Shown here: piece by piece, positions 8,128 to 18,806 of the stretch | Numbering within the stretch: position 1 is the stretch's first letter | Layout: the number at the start of each line of letters is the position of its first letter | NCBI RefSeq assembly: GCF_006861795.1 | Contig: NZ_VDGH01000013.1 | Coordinates: forward strand, 45,359-109,358 | Source: Psychrobacillus lasiicapitis | GTDB taxonomy: Bacteria > Bacillota > Bacilli > Bacillales_A > Planococcaceae | Direction: 5' to 3' | DNA length: 64,000 nt | Made by a program: the position numbers and the translations under genes | The notes under the pieces: generated by a model | Told to the model about the DNA's origin: nothing | Seen by the model: only the letters and a program-made list of their open reading frames with translations | Database searches by the model: none

Positions 8128-8622
8128 ATGGTTCATGCAAAAGATGTTTTATCGGATCAGTTGTTGGCAAATGCGAATGATCCCAGTTGGTACATAACAT
8201 TTTCAGATTCAGTAAAAAGATTGTCTGAGGAACAAGCATTTTGGAAGCCAAACAAGGAAAGTAATAGCATAGCTGAGATTGTGCAGCATCTACTATATTG
8301 GAATAAAACATGGCAAACAAGGTATCAAAAATCTCACGTGGATGCTGTCCCTTCTATTGGAAATAATAATAACAGCTTTATAATTCCTGAAAATCATACA
8401 TTTGCTGACTTAAAAGAACAACTATTAGAGGTGCTTTTACTTTGGCAAGAGTTATTATATGAAGAAAAAGTTGAGAGTGAAGTTAACGGTTTTTCTGGAA
8501 ATGTGAAATGGTGGGAAGTTCTCGGAAACGTGTCAACTCATAACGCATATCACATTGGTCAGATAATATATATCCGAAAGCTGCAAAATAGCTGGAAAAA
8601 AGATGTAGGAAAAGATGAATAA
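8128..8622 (+). CDS. DinB/YfiT-like metalloenzyme-fold protein
   Basis: About 164 residues, four-helix bundle type. The three metal-ligand histidines of DinB-family proteins are present: IAEIVQHLLYWN (His near residue 52) and the C-terminal pair in STHNAYHIGQI. Family members are thiol transferases or stress-induced proteins of unclear role. ATG 8128 is preferred over upstream GTG/TTG because TAGGAG precedes it at normal spacing. It fills one CTAAC interval alone. Confidence 0.82.
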   Translation: MVHAKDVLSDQLLANANDPSWYITFSDSVKRLSEEQAFWKPNKESNSIAEIVQHLLYWNKTWQTRYQKSHVDAVPSIGNNNNSFIIPENHTFADLKEQLLEVLLLWQELLYEEKVESEVNGFSGNVKWWEVLGNVSTHNAYHIGQIIYIRKLQNSWKKDVGKDE

Positions 8623-8794
8623 ATAAAAATTGGAGGATGGATGAAGATACATTATACATTCTAAATGATTTATCTAGATTCAAATAAAAGCATCAAAATA
8701 AAAATCGGTAAAGAGATTTATCACAATAATGGTTTGGCTTGTAAAAGTTTGTTATTGGAAGATGAATATGAGACTTGCTACCAAAACTAAAGTC

Positions 8795-8936
8795 TCTTCT
8801 TGAACTAATGAGGTGCTTTAGTAAAACAGATCATCATTTCGATGGTCTATTTATTTATCCAAAACACTAAGTAGGTCACAGAAAATCCACTGTGAAATAT
8901 TACACTTCAACTAACTGGGCAGTTTAGTTGAAGAAG
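8795..8936 (+). repeat. CTAAC element copy 12, type A
   Basis: 5' arm CTTCTTGAACTAATGAGGTG, stem region ATCATTTCGATGGT with TATTTATTTAT, middle block, and a perfect 10-bp 3' hairpin CTTCAACTAA/TTAGTTGAAG. The last copy before the catabolic block. Confidence 0.88.
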
Positions 8937-8995
8937 TAGTTTGCTTTAATTTGTAGAATTGCTATCAAGATATGCAAAGGTTAAAAGGATTAAAA

Positions 8996-9141
8996 ATGAC
9001 GAATAGAAATACCGAAGTATTCCTAAGAAAAGGAAAATTTAAATGATGCAGATGCGGTTTTAGAACTTCAAAAGGGAGTTCTTTCGGAAAGTGAATTATG
9101 ATTTCGGTAATAGAAGAGTATGAGGAAACATCGGAACAAAT
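8996..9141 (+). pseudogene. Truncated duplicate of the GNAT gene at 5335
   Basis: Nucleotides from about 8937 to 9141 repeat 5279-5480 almost exactly, including the non-coding leader, with small indels that break the frame after MTNRNTEVFLRKGKFK. The copy stops abruptly after GAGGAAACATCGGAACAAAT, where unrelated minus-strand sequence begins. Confidence 0.85.
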
Positions 9142-9361
9142 TTACTTGCAACGATTGTGGATTCACTTACTTTTTCATTCTTACTTGCTTCGCCATGTTC
9201 TGGACCAAATAGATTCAAGATTACAACATCTTTAAGAATTAATGCGATTCCTGTAATACTGGCAACATTGATTTTCTCTTTCCAAATTAGTACGGAAATA
9301 ATGGTTGTAGCAACGTTACCTATTCCAGACCAAAGGGCATAGGCGGTATTATTTAATACAA
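9142..9361 (-). pseudogene. C-terminal fragment of an SMR multidrug efflux protein
   Basis: The minus strand encodes AYALWSGIGNVATTIISVLI, WKEKINVASITGIALILKDV and ILNLFGPEHGEASKNEK, the last helices of a small multidrug resistance (EmrE/EbrB type) transporter. The N-terminal part with the essential membrane Glu is missing, so it cannot work alone. Its 3' end joins the GNAT fragment at about 9141. Confidence 0.8.
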
Positions 9362-9666
9362 ATATACTGGTTGAAAGCAATAGGACGGCAGAAGAAATAG
9401 AGGAATGGACAATTTGTTTTTTAAAGAGGAATAACTTTTTGTAACAATATCAATTTATTCACTTACATAATTTTATACAAACGATTTTAAACGCTGTCCT
9501 TTTCACTTAGGATTAGCGTTTTCTTGATTCTTCCTATGACATTGAACTGTTCCTTTCTTTTTCCTCGATTGTATTTCTGCCATTCCCCCTCCACTAGACG
9601 TTGTCTCAACCACAGTCGAGAGTTCGCTTTTTTGTAATACGATATTGAAAAATTCTGAATTTTGTG

Positions 9667-9695
9667 TTGACTTATACGGTTCGAACTATTAATCT
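9667..9695 (+). promoter_or_regulatory. Probable sigma-A promoter of paaK
   Basis: TTGACT, 17-base spacer, TAATCT. It lies about 105 bases before the paaK start and just upstream of the candidate PaaX site. Confidence 0.55.
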
Positions 9696-9711
9696 AATAT
9701 CATATTACTGT

Positions 9712-9742
9712 ATATAACATATCCGTTTTTTATTTGTTATAT
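9712..9742 (+). promoter_or_regulatory. Candidate PaaX operator 1
   Basis: Inverted half-sites ATATAACA (9712-9719) and TGTTATAT (9735-9742), 15 bp apart, just downstream of the paaK promoter. The same pair of half-sites recurs before paaA, and a half-site before paaX. PaaX is a repressor relieved by phenylacetyl-CoA in other bacteria; binding here is inference. Confidence 0.45.
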
Positions 9743-9798
9743 TAAACAGATATTGATAACTCCATTCCATAAAGAAAGAAAACTAGGGGGAATGATAT

Positions 9799-11127
9799 TT
9801 GTATAATCCATTAATTGAAACGATGCAGCGTAAAGAAATGGAAAGCCTACAGCTAGATCGACTCCGTAGTACAGTTAAGAACGTTTATGAGAATGTTCCA
9901 TTTTATCGAAAGAAATTTGAGGAGCTTGGGATTAAGTCGGAAGATATTAAAAGTTTAGAAGATTTAACGAAGCTGCCATTTACAATAAAAAAAAATTTGC
10001 GAGATCATTATCCTTTTGGATTATTTGCAGTATCACAAGAAGAGGTTGTTCGGATTCATGGATCATCCGGAACGAGTGGGAAACCAACAATTGTTGGATA
10101 CACAGCAGAGGATATAGAAATGTGGGCTGAAGTTGTAGCACGTTCTATTGTGGCGGCAGGTGGTAAAAAGGAAGATATTTTCCATAACGCATATGGCTAT
10201 GGTTTATTTACAGGGGGAATAGGGCTCCATTATGGTGCGGAAGTTCTCGGAGCAACCGTTGTGCCAATGTCAGGCGGAAACACGGAAAGACAGATTACAT
10301 TAATAGAAGATTTTAAACCTAGAGGCATTTGCGGGACGCCTTCATACATGTTGAACATAGCGGAGAAAATGAAAGAGAAGGGTATAGATCCGAGGCAATC
10401 ATCGATGGAATATGGAATTTTCGGAGCGGAGCCATGGTCGGAAGAAATGAGAAAAAGGCTAGAGCAAACTTTCCATTTGAAAGCAGTTGATATTTACGGA
10501 TTGAGCGAGATTATTGGACCAGGTGTCTCCGTTGAATGTTATGAAGCTCAAAATGGTCTACATGTACAAGAAGATCATTTTTACATCGAGGTAATTAATC
10601 CTAAAACACTTGAACCAGTTGCTGAAGGGGAAGAAGGAGAGTTAGTTTTTACAAGTTTAACGAAGAGAGCGCTTCCAATCATTCGATATCGCACTGGTGA
10701 CATTTCGTCCATAACACGCGAGAAGTGTACATGCGGCAGGACTTTGACGAGAATGTCGAGGGTGAAAGGTCGTACTGATGATATGTTGATAATACGTGGA
10801 GTGAATGTCTTTCCAACGGAAGTAGAACGGGTTCTTTTACAAGTGGAAAATCTTGTACCTCATTATCAAATTCATTTAATTAGAAAAGACGCGATGGACA
10901 TCGCCGAACTACATGTAGAAATAGATAATAATCTCTATGAAAAAATCAATGGAGATTTAAGCGATTCTCAAGTAACTCAACTAAAATTAGAAATTCAAAG
11001 TTCATTGAAATCGAGCTGTTTAGTGTCTATGGATATTGTTTTTAATAGTCCTAAAACGATACCAAGATCTGAAGGAAAAGCGATTCGAGTTATAGATTCT
11101 CGAGATAAAAATGTAATAGGTGTGTAA
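9799..11127 (+). CDS. paaK: Phenylacetate-CoA ligase
   Basis: 442 residues, the usual PaaK length. It adenylates phenylacetate and joins it to CoA. The adenylate-forming P-loop is [15 protein letters not shown] (about 90-104). YGLSE and the hinge/[11 protein letters not shown] region are in place, and a Cys-containing CTCG segment typical of PaaK is present. The start is TTG at 9799 with AGGGGG 8 bases upstream; the nearby ATG frame stops at once. First gene of the island, 26 bp from the ferredoxin reductase. With the phenylpyruvate dehydrogenase route also encoded nearby, PaaK would serve free phenylacetate. Confidence 0.95.
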   Translation: MYNPLIETMQRKEMESLQLDRLRSTVKNVYENVPFYRKKFEELGIKSEDIKSLEDLTKLPFTIKKNLRDHYPFGLFAVSQEEVVRIHGSSGTSGKPTIVGYTAEDIEMWAEVVARSIVAAGGKKEDIFHNAYGYGLFTGGIGLHYGAEVLGATVVPMSGGNTERQITLIEDFKPRGICGTPSYMLNIAEKMKEKGIDPRQSSMEYGIFGAEPWSEEMRKRLEQTFHLKAVDIYGLSEIIGPGVSVECYEAQNGLHVQEDHFYIEVINPKTLEPVAEGEEGELVFTSLTKRALPIIRYRTGDISSITREKCTCGRTLTRMSRVKGRTDDMLIIRGVNVFPTEVERVLLQVENLVPHYQIHLIRKDAMDIAELHVEIDNNLYEKINGDLSDSQVTQLKLEIQSSLKSSCLVSMDIVFNSPKTIPRSEGKAIRVIDSRDKNVIGV

Positions 11128-11153
11128 TTCATACTAAGAAGGAGGAAGTATGT

Positions 11154-12411
<1,258 letters not shown>

Positions 12412-12450
12412 AGTGAGCTAAATTTTATAAACTAGCATAATTTATAAATG

Positions 12451-12491
12451 ATATAACATTATATATTTATAACGTCATTAAATTGTTATAT
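12451..12491 (+). promoter_or_regulatory. Candidate PaaX operator 2
   Basis: ATATAACA (12451-12458) and TGTTATAT (12484-12491), the same half-sites as upstream of paaK but with wider spacing, inside the very AT-rich 120-bp gap before paaA. Confidence 0.45.
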
Positions 12492-12532
12492 ACAATCATA
12501 TAAAGGCATAACTTTATTAAGGGGGGTTAGAT

Positions 12533-13486
12533 ATGACCAATTTGCATAATGCGGCAGAAGAAGAACAATTGGCTCATTTCATGCAGCGTATTGAACGTGG
12601 CGACAAGATTGAAGCAGATGATTGGATGCCAGAAGAATACAGACTGACATTAATTAGATTGATTTCTATGCATGGCATTAGTGAAATAATGGGGGCACTT
12701 CCTGAGAAAGAATGGGTGCCTAAAGCTCCTTCGTTAAATAGAAAGCTAGGCATTATGGCAAAAGTGCAAGATGAAATGGGTCACGGCCAGTTGCTTTTGC
12801 GAGTAACTGAAGACTTACTTTTACCTTATGGAAAAAACAGAGGAGATATAATGCAAGACTTATTTAATGGAAATTTAAAATTCCATAATGTTTTCCATAT
12901 GGAAACGAAAACATGGGCGGATGCCGGAATTATAGGTTGGCTCGTTGATGGAGCGGCTATTATTACACAAACAAATATGCTAAATGCTTCGTACGGTCCT
13001 TATGCAAGAGCACTGCAGCGAATTTGTGCAGAAGAGGTATTCCATGCTCAACATGGAGAATCGATCATTATGGCGCTCGCTGAAGGTACAGAAGAACAAA
13101 AGGCAATGATTCAGGAATCTCTCGATCGCTGGTGGGAAGCTCTGCTCATGTTCTTCGGACCGGCGAGCAAAGAGACGACAGGATCTTCTAAACAAGACTT
13201 GACGATTAAATATAAAATTCGTACCAAAACAAACGAAGAATTTAGACAGCTATTTTTTGATAAATACATTCCGCGTATTTTATCACTTGGTCTGAGAATT
13301 CCGGATCCGACAATCCGTTTTGATGAAGAAAGTAAGCTGTGGTCATATAAACAACCGGATTGGAATGAATTTAAGAAAATTATAAAAAACGGAGGACCAC
13401 GTTCACATGCACGACTGAACTTACGAAGGTCATCTTACGAAAATAATGCATGGGTGCGTGATGCACTAAGTGTGAAAGTCACCTAG
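12533..13486 (+). CDS. paaA: 1,2-phenylacetyl-CoA epoxidase, catalytic subunit
   Basis: 317 residues (E. coli PaaA about 309). It is the di-iron oxygenase subunit that epoxidises the ring of phenylacetyl-CoA. Both ExxH iron-binding motifs are visible: DEMGHGQLL (about residue 83) and EEVFHAQHGES (about 170). The start ATG follows AAGGGGGG. It leads a tight operon paaA-B-C-D and beyond, with a 18-bp gap to paaB. Confidence 0.96.
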   Translation: MTNLHNAAEEEQLAHFMQRIERGDKIEADDWMPEEYRLTLIRLISMHGISEIMGALPEKEWVPKAPSLNRKLGIMAKVQDEMGHGQLLLRVTEDLLLPYGKNRGDIMQDLFNGNLKFHNVFHMETKTWADAGIIGWLVDGAAIITQTNMLNASYGPYARALQRICAEEVFHAQHGESIIMALAEGTEEQKAMIQESLDRWWEALLMFFGPASKETTGSSKQDLTIKYKIRTKTNEEFRQLFFDKYIPRILSLGLRIPDPTIRFDEESKLWSYKQPDWNEFKKIIKNGGPRSHARLNLRRSSYENNAWVRDALSVKVT

Positions 13487-13504
13487 CGAAAGGAGGCAGA
13501 ATAA

Positions 13505-13852
13505 ATGACCGAAGAGAAAACATTTTATCAAGAGTATGAAGTCTTTAGTAAGCGAACGCCAAGCTCTGCTTTCCAACATCAGTTTAGCTTATTAGCACCA
13601 AATGAAGATATGGCATTTATTTTGGCACAGGAAAACTTCATGAGACGTGAACCGGTTGCTGACATTTGGATTGTGAATCGAAAGAGTATCCGAAAGATGG
13701 ATGTTGAAGAGAAGATGACGCTGGGTAGACTTGACAATAAAGATTACCGGACAACAAAGGGATATGGTTACTTAAAGAAAAAGTGGCGCCAGTACGAGCA
13801 GCAAATATTGGATGAAAAAGAGATTCTATCATGGGGAGGAGAGCGTAAATGA
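13505..13852 (+). CDS. paaB: Phenylacetyl-CoA epoxidase subunit PaaB
   Basis: 115 residues, slightly longer than the usual 95, with the family core YEVFSKRTPSSAFQHQFSLL and LAQENFMRREPVADIWIVNR. PaaB bridges PaaAC dimers and is required for activity in vivo. Good AAAGGAGG ribosome site. Its TGA overlaps the paaC start as ATGA, indicating translational coupling. Confidence 0.93.
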   Translation: MTEEKTFYQEYEVFSKRTPSSAFQHQFSLLAPNEDMAFILAQENFMRREPVADIWIVNRKSIRKMDVEEKMTLGRLDNKDYRTTKGYGYLKKKWRQYEQQILDEKEILSWGGERK

Positions 13853-14661
13853 ATGAAAATGAAACAGTCATGAGCCAGGAGTATAAAGATGCAATAACAA
13901 GCCTATTATTCCAACTTGCCGATGATGATTTCTTGTACGCTTATCGTGGATCTGAATGGCTTGGGCTCGCTCCCCATATAGAAGAAGACGTCGCTTCTTC
14001 TTCCATTAGTCAAGACAGCATGGGGCATGCAGCGATGTTCTATAAATTACTCGAAGATTTAGGAATAGGAAATGCAGATGAACTTGCCCATTCACGCCCT
14101 GCACTAGACAGAAAAAACAGCGTCTTGATGGAGAGAGTTAACGGAGAAGGCTATTATATGGAAACCCCTTTATATGATTGGGCTTATCAAGTTGTCAGAA
14201 GTTATTTTTACACACAGGCGAAAAAGATAAAAATCGATTCGCTATGTGAAAGCTCGTATAGTCCCCTTGCAGATACTGCTGTAAAAGTGAAAATGGAGCT
14301 TTATTATCATAGACTTCACTGGGAAACGTGGTTTAAGCAATTACTTAGTTCTACAGATGTTGCGAAAAAGAAAATGGACGAAGCAATTAAAAAGGTAATG
14401 GATGATTTTAATGATGTATTCTCTTATGGAAACGAAAAATTATTAATTGAAAAAAGTAGATTAATAAGTAGTGAAGAGATTTTGAGAGATAAGTGGAAAG
14501 CAAGTATTGAACCAGTATTTACAGCGCTTCAAATGGAAGTGCCAAAGTTATCAGATAAGCCTACTAAAAACGGACGAAACGGTGAACATACACAAGATTT
14601 GGAAGAAGCAATACGCACACTTTCGGAGGTTTACAAATTCGATCCAATAGCAACTTGGTAA
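13849..14661 (+). CDS. paaC: Phenylacetyl-CoA epoxidase structural subunit PaaC
   Basis: 270 residues, ferritin-like helical bundle related to PaaA but without a full set of metal ligands. Recognisable segments are LLFQLADDDFLYAYRGSEWL, SQDSMGHAAMFYKLLED and YYHRLHWETWFKQL. PaaC forms the core heterodimer with PaaA. The ATG overlaps the paaB stop; GGGGAGGAG provides the ribosome site. Confidence 0.94.
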   Translation: MNENETVMSQEYKDAITSLLFQLADDDFLYAYRGSEWLGLAPHIEEDVASSSISQDSMGHAAMFYKLLEDLGIGNADELAHSRPALDRKNSVLMERVNGEGYYMETPLYDWAYQVVRSYFYTQAKKIKIDSLCESSYSPLADTAVKVKMELYYHRLHWETWFKQLLSSTDVAKKKMDEAIKKVMDDFNDVFSYGNEKLLIEKSRLISSEEILRDKWKASIEPVFTALQMEVPKLSDKPTKNGRNGEHTQDLEEAIRTLSEVYKFDPIATW

Positions 14662-14687
14662 TTCGAAAATCGAAAGAGGTGACTTAA

Positions 14688-15188
14688 ATGGAAGCATTCT
14701 TAGAAATTTCCCCTCGGCACGTATATGAAGTACTTGAAGGAGTACAAGATCCGGAAATTGACTCCATTAGCATTATAGATCTAGGCATGGTGAGCGAAGT
14801 CACTACAGAAGAGAATAACGTAAAGATTGTTTTGCTCCCTACTTTTTTAGGATGTCCAGCACTCGATATTATTAAAATGAATACAATCAATGCTGTAAAA
14901 GAATTACCGGAAGTGAAAGATGTTCAAGTGGAGTTTGTCTTACATCCCCCGTGGACATCAGATCGAATTACGGAACAAGGACATGTGAATCTTAGGAAGT
15001 TCGGAATTGCACCACCACCAAAACGTATGGAAGCGGACGGCACGTGGCATATAGATTGTGCTTACTGCGGATCTGCGTATGTGACGATGGATAATATTTT
15101 TGGTCCTACTGCATGCAGAAGTATTTTGTACTGTAAGAGCTGTAAAAACGTCTTTGAGGCTATGAAACCTGTATCTACATTAATGTAA
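14688..15188 (+). CDS. paaD: Phenylacetyl-CoA epoxidase assembly protein PaaD
   Basis: 166 residues. The N-terminal MIP18/DUF59 domain has VLEGVQDPEIDSISIIDLGM and LGCPALDII. The C-terminal zinc ribbon uses CAYCGS, the Cys in GPTACRS and CKSCKNVF. PaaD is thought to mature the iron centre of the epoxidase. It sits 26 bp after paaC. Confidence 0.93.
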   Translation: MEAFLEISPRHVYEVLEGVQDPEIDSISIIDLGMVSEVTTEENNVKIVLLPTFLGCPALDIIKMNTINAVKELPEVKDVQVEFVLHPPWTSDRITEQGHVNLRKFGIAPPPKRMEADGTWHIDCAYCGSAYVTMDNIFGPTACRSILYCKSCKNVFEAMKPVSTLM

Positions 15189-15204
15189 AGTGAGGAGAAG
15201 AAAA

Positions 15205-15507
15205 ATGGCAAAGTTAATCGCATTGTATAAACACCCTGAAAACAAAGAGGCTTTTGATGCACATTATTTTAACGTCCATGCACCACTTACAGCGAAAATT
15301 CCAGGGCTTCGTGAGATGAAAGTAACCAAAGTAACAGGATCTCCAATGGGGGGAGATGGAAAATACTATCTCACATGTGAAATGCATTATGATAGTTTAG
15401 ATGCATTGAAGGAGGGCCTACGTTCACCTGAAGGAAGAGCTTCTGGCAAAGACTTAATGGGATTTGCAGGTGATCTTGTCACACTAATGATTGGTGAGGA
15501 AGCATAA
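15205..15507 (+). CDS. EthD family (dimeric alpha-beta barrel) protein
   Basis: 100 residues: MAKLIALYKHPENKEAFDAH, YFNVHAPLTAKIPGLREM and a C-terminal GFAGDLVTLMIGEE, characteristic of EthD-like ferredoxin-fold proteins. The ATG at 15205 sits behind GTGAGGAG; the GTG upstream is that ribosome site itself. EthD proteins often accompany oxygenase operons and may sequester or degrade reactive intermediates; no reaction is established. The stop overlaps the paaF start by one base. Confidence 0.85.
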   Translation: MAKLIALYKHPENKEAFDAHYFNVHAPLTAKIPGLREMKVTKVTGSPMGGDGKYYLTCEMHYDSLDALKEGLRSPEGRASGKDLMGFAGDLVTLMIGEEA

Positions 15508-16283
15508 TGAATCGTTTTGAATTCATTGAAACATCTTTAAAAAGAAACATAGCAGTTATTGAGCTGAATCGACCTCGACAGTTAAACTCATTGAATCGAA
15601 AAATGGTAAATGAAATTGTCGGAGTGATGGAGGAATTTGACCGAGATGAAAACGTTCGTGTAATAGTCCTTACAGGTAAAGGACGGTCTTTTTCAGCAGG
15701 TGCCGACATTGACGAAATGATGGATGATAATCCAGTAAGCCTAGAACAACTAAATCAATTTGCTGATTGGGATCGTTTTGCGCTCATTAAAAAGCCTATA
15801 CTCGGTGCGGTAAAAGGGTTTGTCTTCGGTGGTGGATTTGAGCTTGCGCTTTGCTGTGATTTATTAATCGCTAGTATCGGTACTGAATTTTCATTTCCAG
15901 AAGTAGGACTAGGCGTGATGCCAGGTGCAGGAGGAACACAAAGGTTAACAAAACTAGTGGGTCGTACGAAAGCCCTCGAATGGCTTTGGACGGGGGAGCG
16001 TATTTCTGCGGAAACTGCTCTCAAACATGGAGTTATTAACAAAATCGTTGCACCTGAACTACTCATGGAAGAAACAATGAAATTGGCAGACCGTCTTGCT
16101 AATCAGCCTCTTCTATCATTACGGCTTATAAAAGATTCCGTTAATAAAGCTGTAGATTATCCTTTATACGAAGGAATGCAATATGAGAGAAAAAACTTCT
16201 ATCTACTTTTCGCTTCACAAGATCAAAAAGAAGGTATGACTGCATTTGTTGAAAAAAGAAAACCGGATTACCAAGGGAAGTAA
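15507..16283 (+). CDS. paaF: Enoyl-CoA hydratase (2,3-dehydroadipyl-CoA hydratase)
   Basis: 258 residues of the crotonase family. Oxyanion-hole segments SAGADIDEM and KGFVFGGGFELALCCDLLIA, with the second catalytic Glu in FPEVGLGVMPGAGGTQRL. Both catalytic glutamates of hydratases are present. In the pathway PaaF hydrates 2,3-dehydroadipyl-CoA. Overlaps the EthD stop (TAATGA). Confidence 0.9.
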   Translation: MNRFEFIETSLKRNIAVIELNRPRQLNSLNRKMVNEIVGVMEEFDRDENVRVIVLTGKGRSFSAGADIDEMMDDNPVSLEQLNQFADWDRFALIKKPILGAVKGFVFGGGFELALCCDLLIASIGTEFSFPEVGLGVMPGAGGTQRLTKLVGRTKALEWLWTGERISAETALKHGVINKIVAPELLMEETMKLADRLANQPLLSLRLIKDSVNKAVDYPLYEGMQYERKNFYLLFASQDQKEGMTAFVEKRKPDYQGK

Positions 16284-16295
16284 GGAGGCCGTTGC

Positions 16296-17069
16296 ATGTT
16301 CGAAACGATACGCTATGATGTCAAAGATGGAATTGCATGGCTCTATTTAAATAGGCCAGACAAATTAAATGCATTTATCGCACAAATGAACAGAGAAGTG
16401 AAAGAAGCGATAAAAGCTGCTACATTTGATGAACAAGTTCGCTGCTTAGTCATTTCAGGTGAAGGAAGGGCTTTTTGTTCTGGACAAGATTTGGCAGAAG
16501 TTGATGAGAATATGGATCATGGCCAAGTTTTAAGAGATTACTATGGACCGATGATAAAGCAAATTAGACAATGTGAAAAACCGATTGTCGCAGCTGTAAA
16601 TGGAGTTGCGGCTGGTGCAGGGTTCAGCTTAGCACTTGCTTGTGACTTTAGAATTGTATCGGAACGCGCCAGTTTTTTGAATGCTTTCATTCATGTTGGC
16701 CTCATTCCTGACTCGGGTAATCTGTATTATTTAACCAAGTTAGTCGGTCATGCTAAGGCATTGGAATTATCCATTCTTGGAGAAAAAGTGTCGGCTACTG
16801 ATGCAGTCGCATTAGGACTTGCGAATAAACTCATTCCGTTAGATTTATGGGATGAAGAGGTGTCGGCATTTGCAGCAAATCTTTCTACTTTACCAACAAA
16901 GGCAATTGGTTTGATTAAACGATCATTGAAATTCGCTACAGAGCTTACTTTTGAAGACTATCTTGAACAAGAAGCACAAGGGCAACGTATTGCTGGTTTA
17001 ACAATTGATCACCGCGAAGGTATTCATGCATTTATGGAAAAAAGAAAACCTGTTTTTTCAGGACAATAG
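16296..17069 (+). CDS. paaG: 1,2-epoxyphenylacetyl-CoA isomerase
   Basis: 257 residues, crotonase fold. It has CSGQDLAEVDE, GVAAGAGFSLALACDFRI and, in place of the hydratase Glu motif, FIHVGLIPDSGNLYYL, where Asp in IPDSG is the expected catalytic residue of PaaG-type isomerases. It converts the ring epoxide to oxepin-CoA. Preceded by TAAGGAGG, 12 bp after paaF. Confidence 0.9.
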   Translation: MFETIRYDVKDGIAWLYLNRPDKLNAFIAQMNREVKEAIKAATFDEQVRCLVISGEGRAFCSGQDLAEVDENMDHGQVLRDYYGPMIKQIRQCEKPIVAAVNGVAAGAGFSLALACDFRIVSERASFLNAFIHVGLIPDSGNLYYLTKLVGHAKALELSILGEKVSATDAVALGLANKLIPLDLWDEEVSAFAANLSTLPTKAIGLIKRSLKFATELTFEDYLEQEAQGQRIAGLTIDHREGIHAFMEKRKPVFSGQ

Positions 17070-17083
17070 GGAGAGCTGAGCAC

Positions 17084-18601
17084 ATGACAACAATTCGGGA
17101 TAATGATATCGAACAAGAGGCAATGAAACGATCGTTTTATCATTTGATTGTAAATGGAGAAAAAATAAAAAGTAGTACAGGTGAAACGATTAAAACTTAC
17201 AATCCAGCAACGGGAGAGTTAGTTGCTGAAGTTGCAAAAGCGTCCAAAGAAGATGTTGAAAAAGCCATTGCTAGTGCACGAGATGCATTTGATAATGGTA
17301 AATGGAAAATGTATCCTGTTGGTCGCCGAGCGCAAGTATTGAACAAAATCGCTGCAATAATGCGTTCTCGTTTTAATGAGCTAGTTGAATTGGAAATTCT
17401 CGATACAGGTAAAACGGTTCATGCAGCCCAAGGTCAAGTTTCTCAAGCGATTGAAGATTTTGAGTTTTATGCAGGAGCAATCGTTGGTCACCGAGGAGTC
17501 GTTAACAATGTTCCTGGCCAATTCCATAACTATACAGAGAAAGAGCCAGTAGGAGTTTGTGCACAAATCATTCCGTGGAACTATCCACTTATGATGGCTG
17601 CTTGGAAAGTGGCACCGGCTATTGCAGTAGGTTGCTCGGTAATTGTAAAGCCAGCTTCCCTCACACCATTAACAGCAATAATCTTGGGAGAAATTTGTCT
17701 TGAAGCAGGTGTTCCTGCGGGTGTGGTGAACATCCTTCCAGGTTCTGGATCTGATATTGGTAACTTTTTAGTGGAGCATCCTCAAGTGGATAAAGTAGCT
17801 TTCACTGGTTCAACGCCTATCGGTAAAGACATTATGGGGAAAGCATCTCAATCGCTAAAACGTGTAACTCTGGAGCTTGGTGGAAAATCTCCTAATCTTG
17901 TATTTGAAGATGCAGATATTGACGCTGCAGTAGATGGTTCACTGTTTGGTATTTTCTATAATTCAGGTCAATCATGTGAAGCTCGATCTCGTTTGTATGT
18001 ACATGAGGATATTTACGATGAATTTTTGGATAAGTTTGTTGAAAAAACAAAAAAATTACAGCTAGGCAACCCGTTTGATAAAGGAACACATGTTGGTGCA
18101 ATTATTGATCAAGTTCAACTTGATACAATCGATAGTTATGTACGATCAGCTCGGAAAGAAGGAGCAGAAATTCTTGTTGGTGGAAATGTTTCCAAACCAA
18201 ATGGATACGAAAACGGATTCTGGTATGAGCCAACGATTATTGCAAATGTAAATCACGATATGACAGTTGTAAAAGAAGAAATTTTTGGTCCAGTTGTTGT
18301 ATTAATGAAATTTAAAGATGAAAAAGAAGCAATCCGGCTTGCAAACGATACAGAGTTCGGGTTAGGCTCAGCCATTTGGTCAAAAGATGGTGCACGTGCG
18401 ACGCGTGTTGCAAATCAGATCCAAGCCGGCATTGTAATGGTAAACTGTCCATTCTCAGCATTTCCTGGGACACCATTTGGCGGATATAAGCAATCAGGGT
18501 TCGGACGTGAGCTATGTATTGAAACACTAGACCTCTATACGGAAACGAAAAGCATTTTATCTTATTACGGCAGTCGACCACTGAATCCATTCGGATTGTA
18601 A
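17084..18601 (+). CDS. Aldehyde dehydrogenase of the paa operon
   Basis: 505 residues. Catalytic Glu in LELGGKSPNLVFEDAD and Cys in NSGQSCEARSRLYVHED; NAD site WNYPL and FTGSTPIGKD. Length and sequence fit the betaine/phenylacetaldehyde dehydrogenase group, not the 680-residue PaaZ fusion. No MaoC-type hydratase domain is attached. Two roles fit: oxidising phenylacetaldehyde to phenylacetate, or replacing the dehydrogenase half of PaaZ after oepin ring opening. Position inside paaFG-paaH favours the second, but this is inference. Confidence 0.88.
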   Translation: MTTIRDNDIEQEAMKRSFYHLIVNGEKIKSSTGETIKTYNPATGELVAEVAKASKEDVEKAIASARDAFDNGKWKMYPVGRRAQVLNKIAAIMRSRFNELVELEILDTGKTVHAAQGQVSQAIEDFEFYAGAIVGHRGVVNNVPGQFHNYTEKEPVGVCAQIIPWNYPLMMAAWKVAPAIAVGCSVIVKPASLTPLTAIILGEICLEAGVPAGVVNILPGSGSDIGNFLVEHPQVDKVAFTGSTPIGKDIMGKASQSLKRVTLELGGKSPNLVFEDADIDAAVDGSLFGIFYNSGQSCEARSRLYVHEDIYDEFLDKFVEKTKKLQLGNPFDKGTHVGAIIDQVQLDTIDSYVRSARKEGAEILVGGNVSKPNGYENGFWYEPTIIANVNHDMTVVKEEIFGPVVVLMKFKDEKEAIRLANDTEFGLGSAIWSKDGARATRVANQIQAGIVMVNCPFSAFPGTPFGGYKQSGFGRELCIETLDLYTETKSILSYYGSRPLNPFGL

Positions 18602-18604
18602 TTA

Positions 18605-18727
18605 GAAAAGCGGAAGCTACTATGTCTGCCCTGACAGGCAAATGGGGAAAAGCGAGGAGGCAGCTCCTAAGCCACCACAGCTTTTTCCCATTTGACCCCG
18701 AGGGGCAAGGCGCTGGAGTCTGGACTG
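18605..18727 (+). repeat. GC-rich palindromic intergenic repeat (family 2)
   Basis: Starts AAAAGCGGAAGC and ends AGGGGCAAGGCGCTGGAG. An internal 15-bp inverted repeat CAAATGGGGAAAAGC/GCTTTTTCCCATTTG (18639-18653, 18680-18694) has one mismatch. Base composition is richer in G+C than neighbours. I recall similar AAAGCGGAAGCGCC...GGCGCTGGAG repeats as widespread between Bacillales genes; identity should be checked. Confidence 0.65.
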
Positions 18728-18741
18728 TAATATAAACTGAA

Positions 18742-18782
18742 AATACGGACAGGGAAAAATTCAAACCCTGTCCGTATTCTTT
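18742..18782 (+). terminator. Terminator after the aldehyde dehydrogenase
   Basis: Perfect 13-bp stem AATACGGACAGGG/CCCTGTCCGTATT with an 11-base loop, then CTTTC. The T-run is poor, so it may only reduce read-through into paaH. Confidence 0.7.
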
Positions 18783-18806
18783 CATTAACATAAGGAGAGT
18801 AGAATA

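Noticed and set aside
9503-9583. 26-codon basic minus-strand ORF (MAEIQSRKKKGTVQ...) with a good ribosome site
   Set aside because: Too short and unrecognised, and its end forms a hairpin; kept out of the gene list for lack of support.
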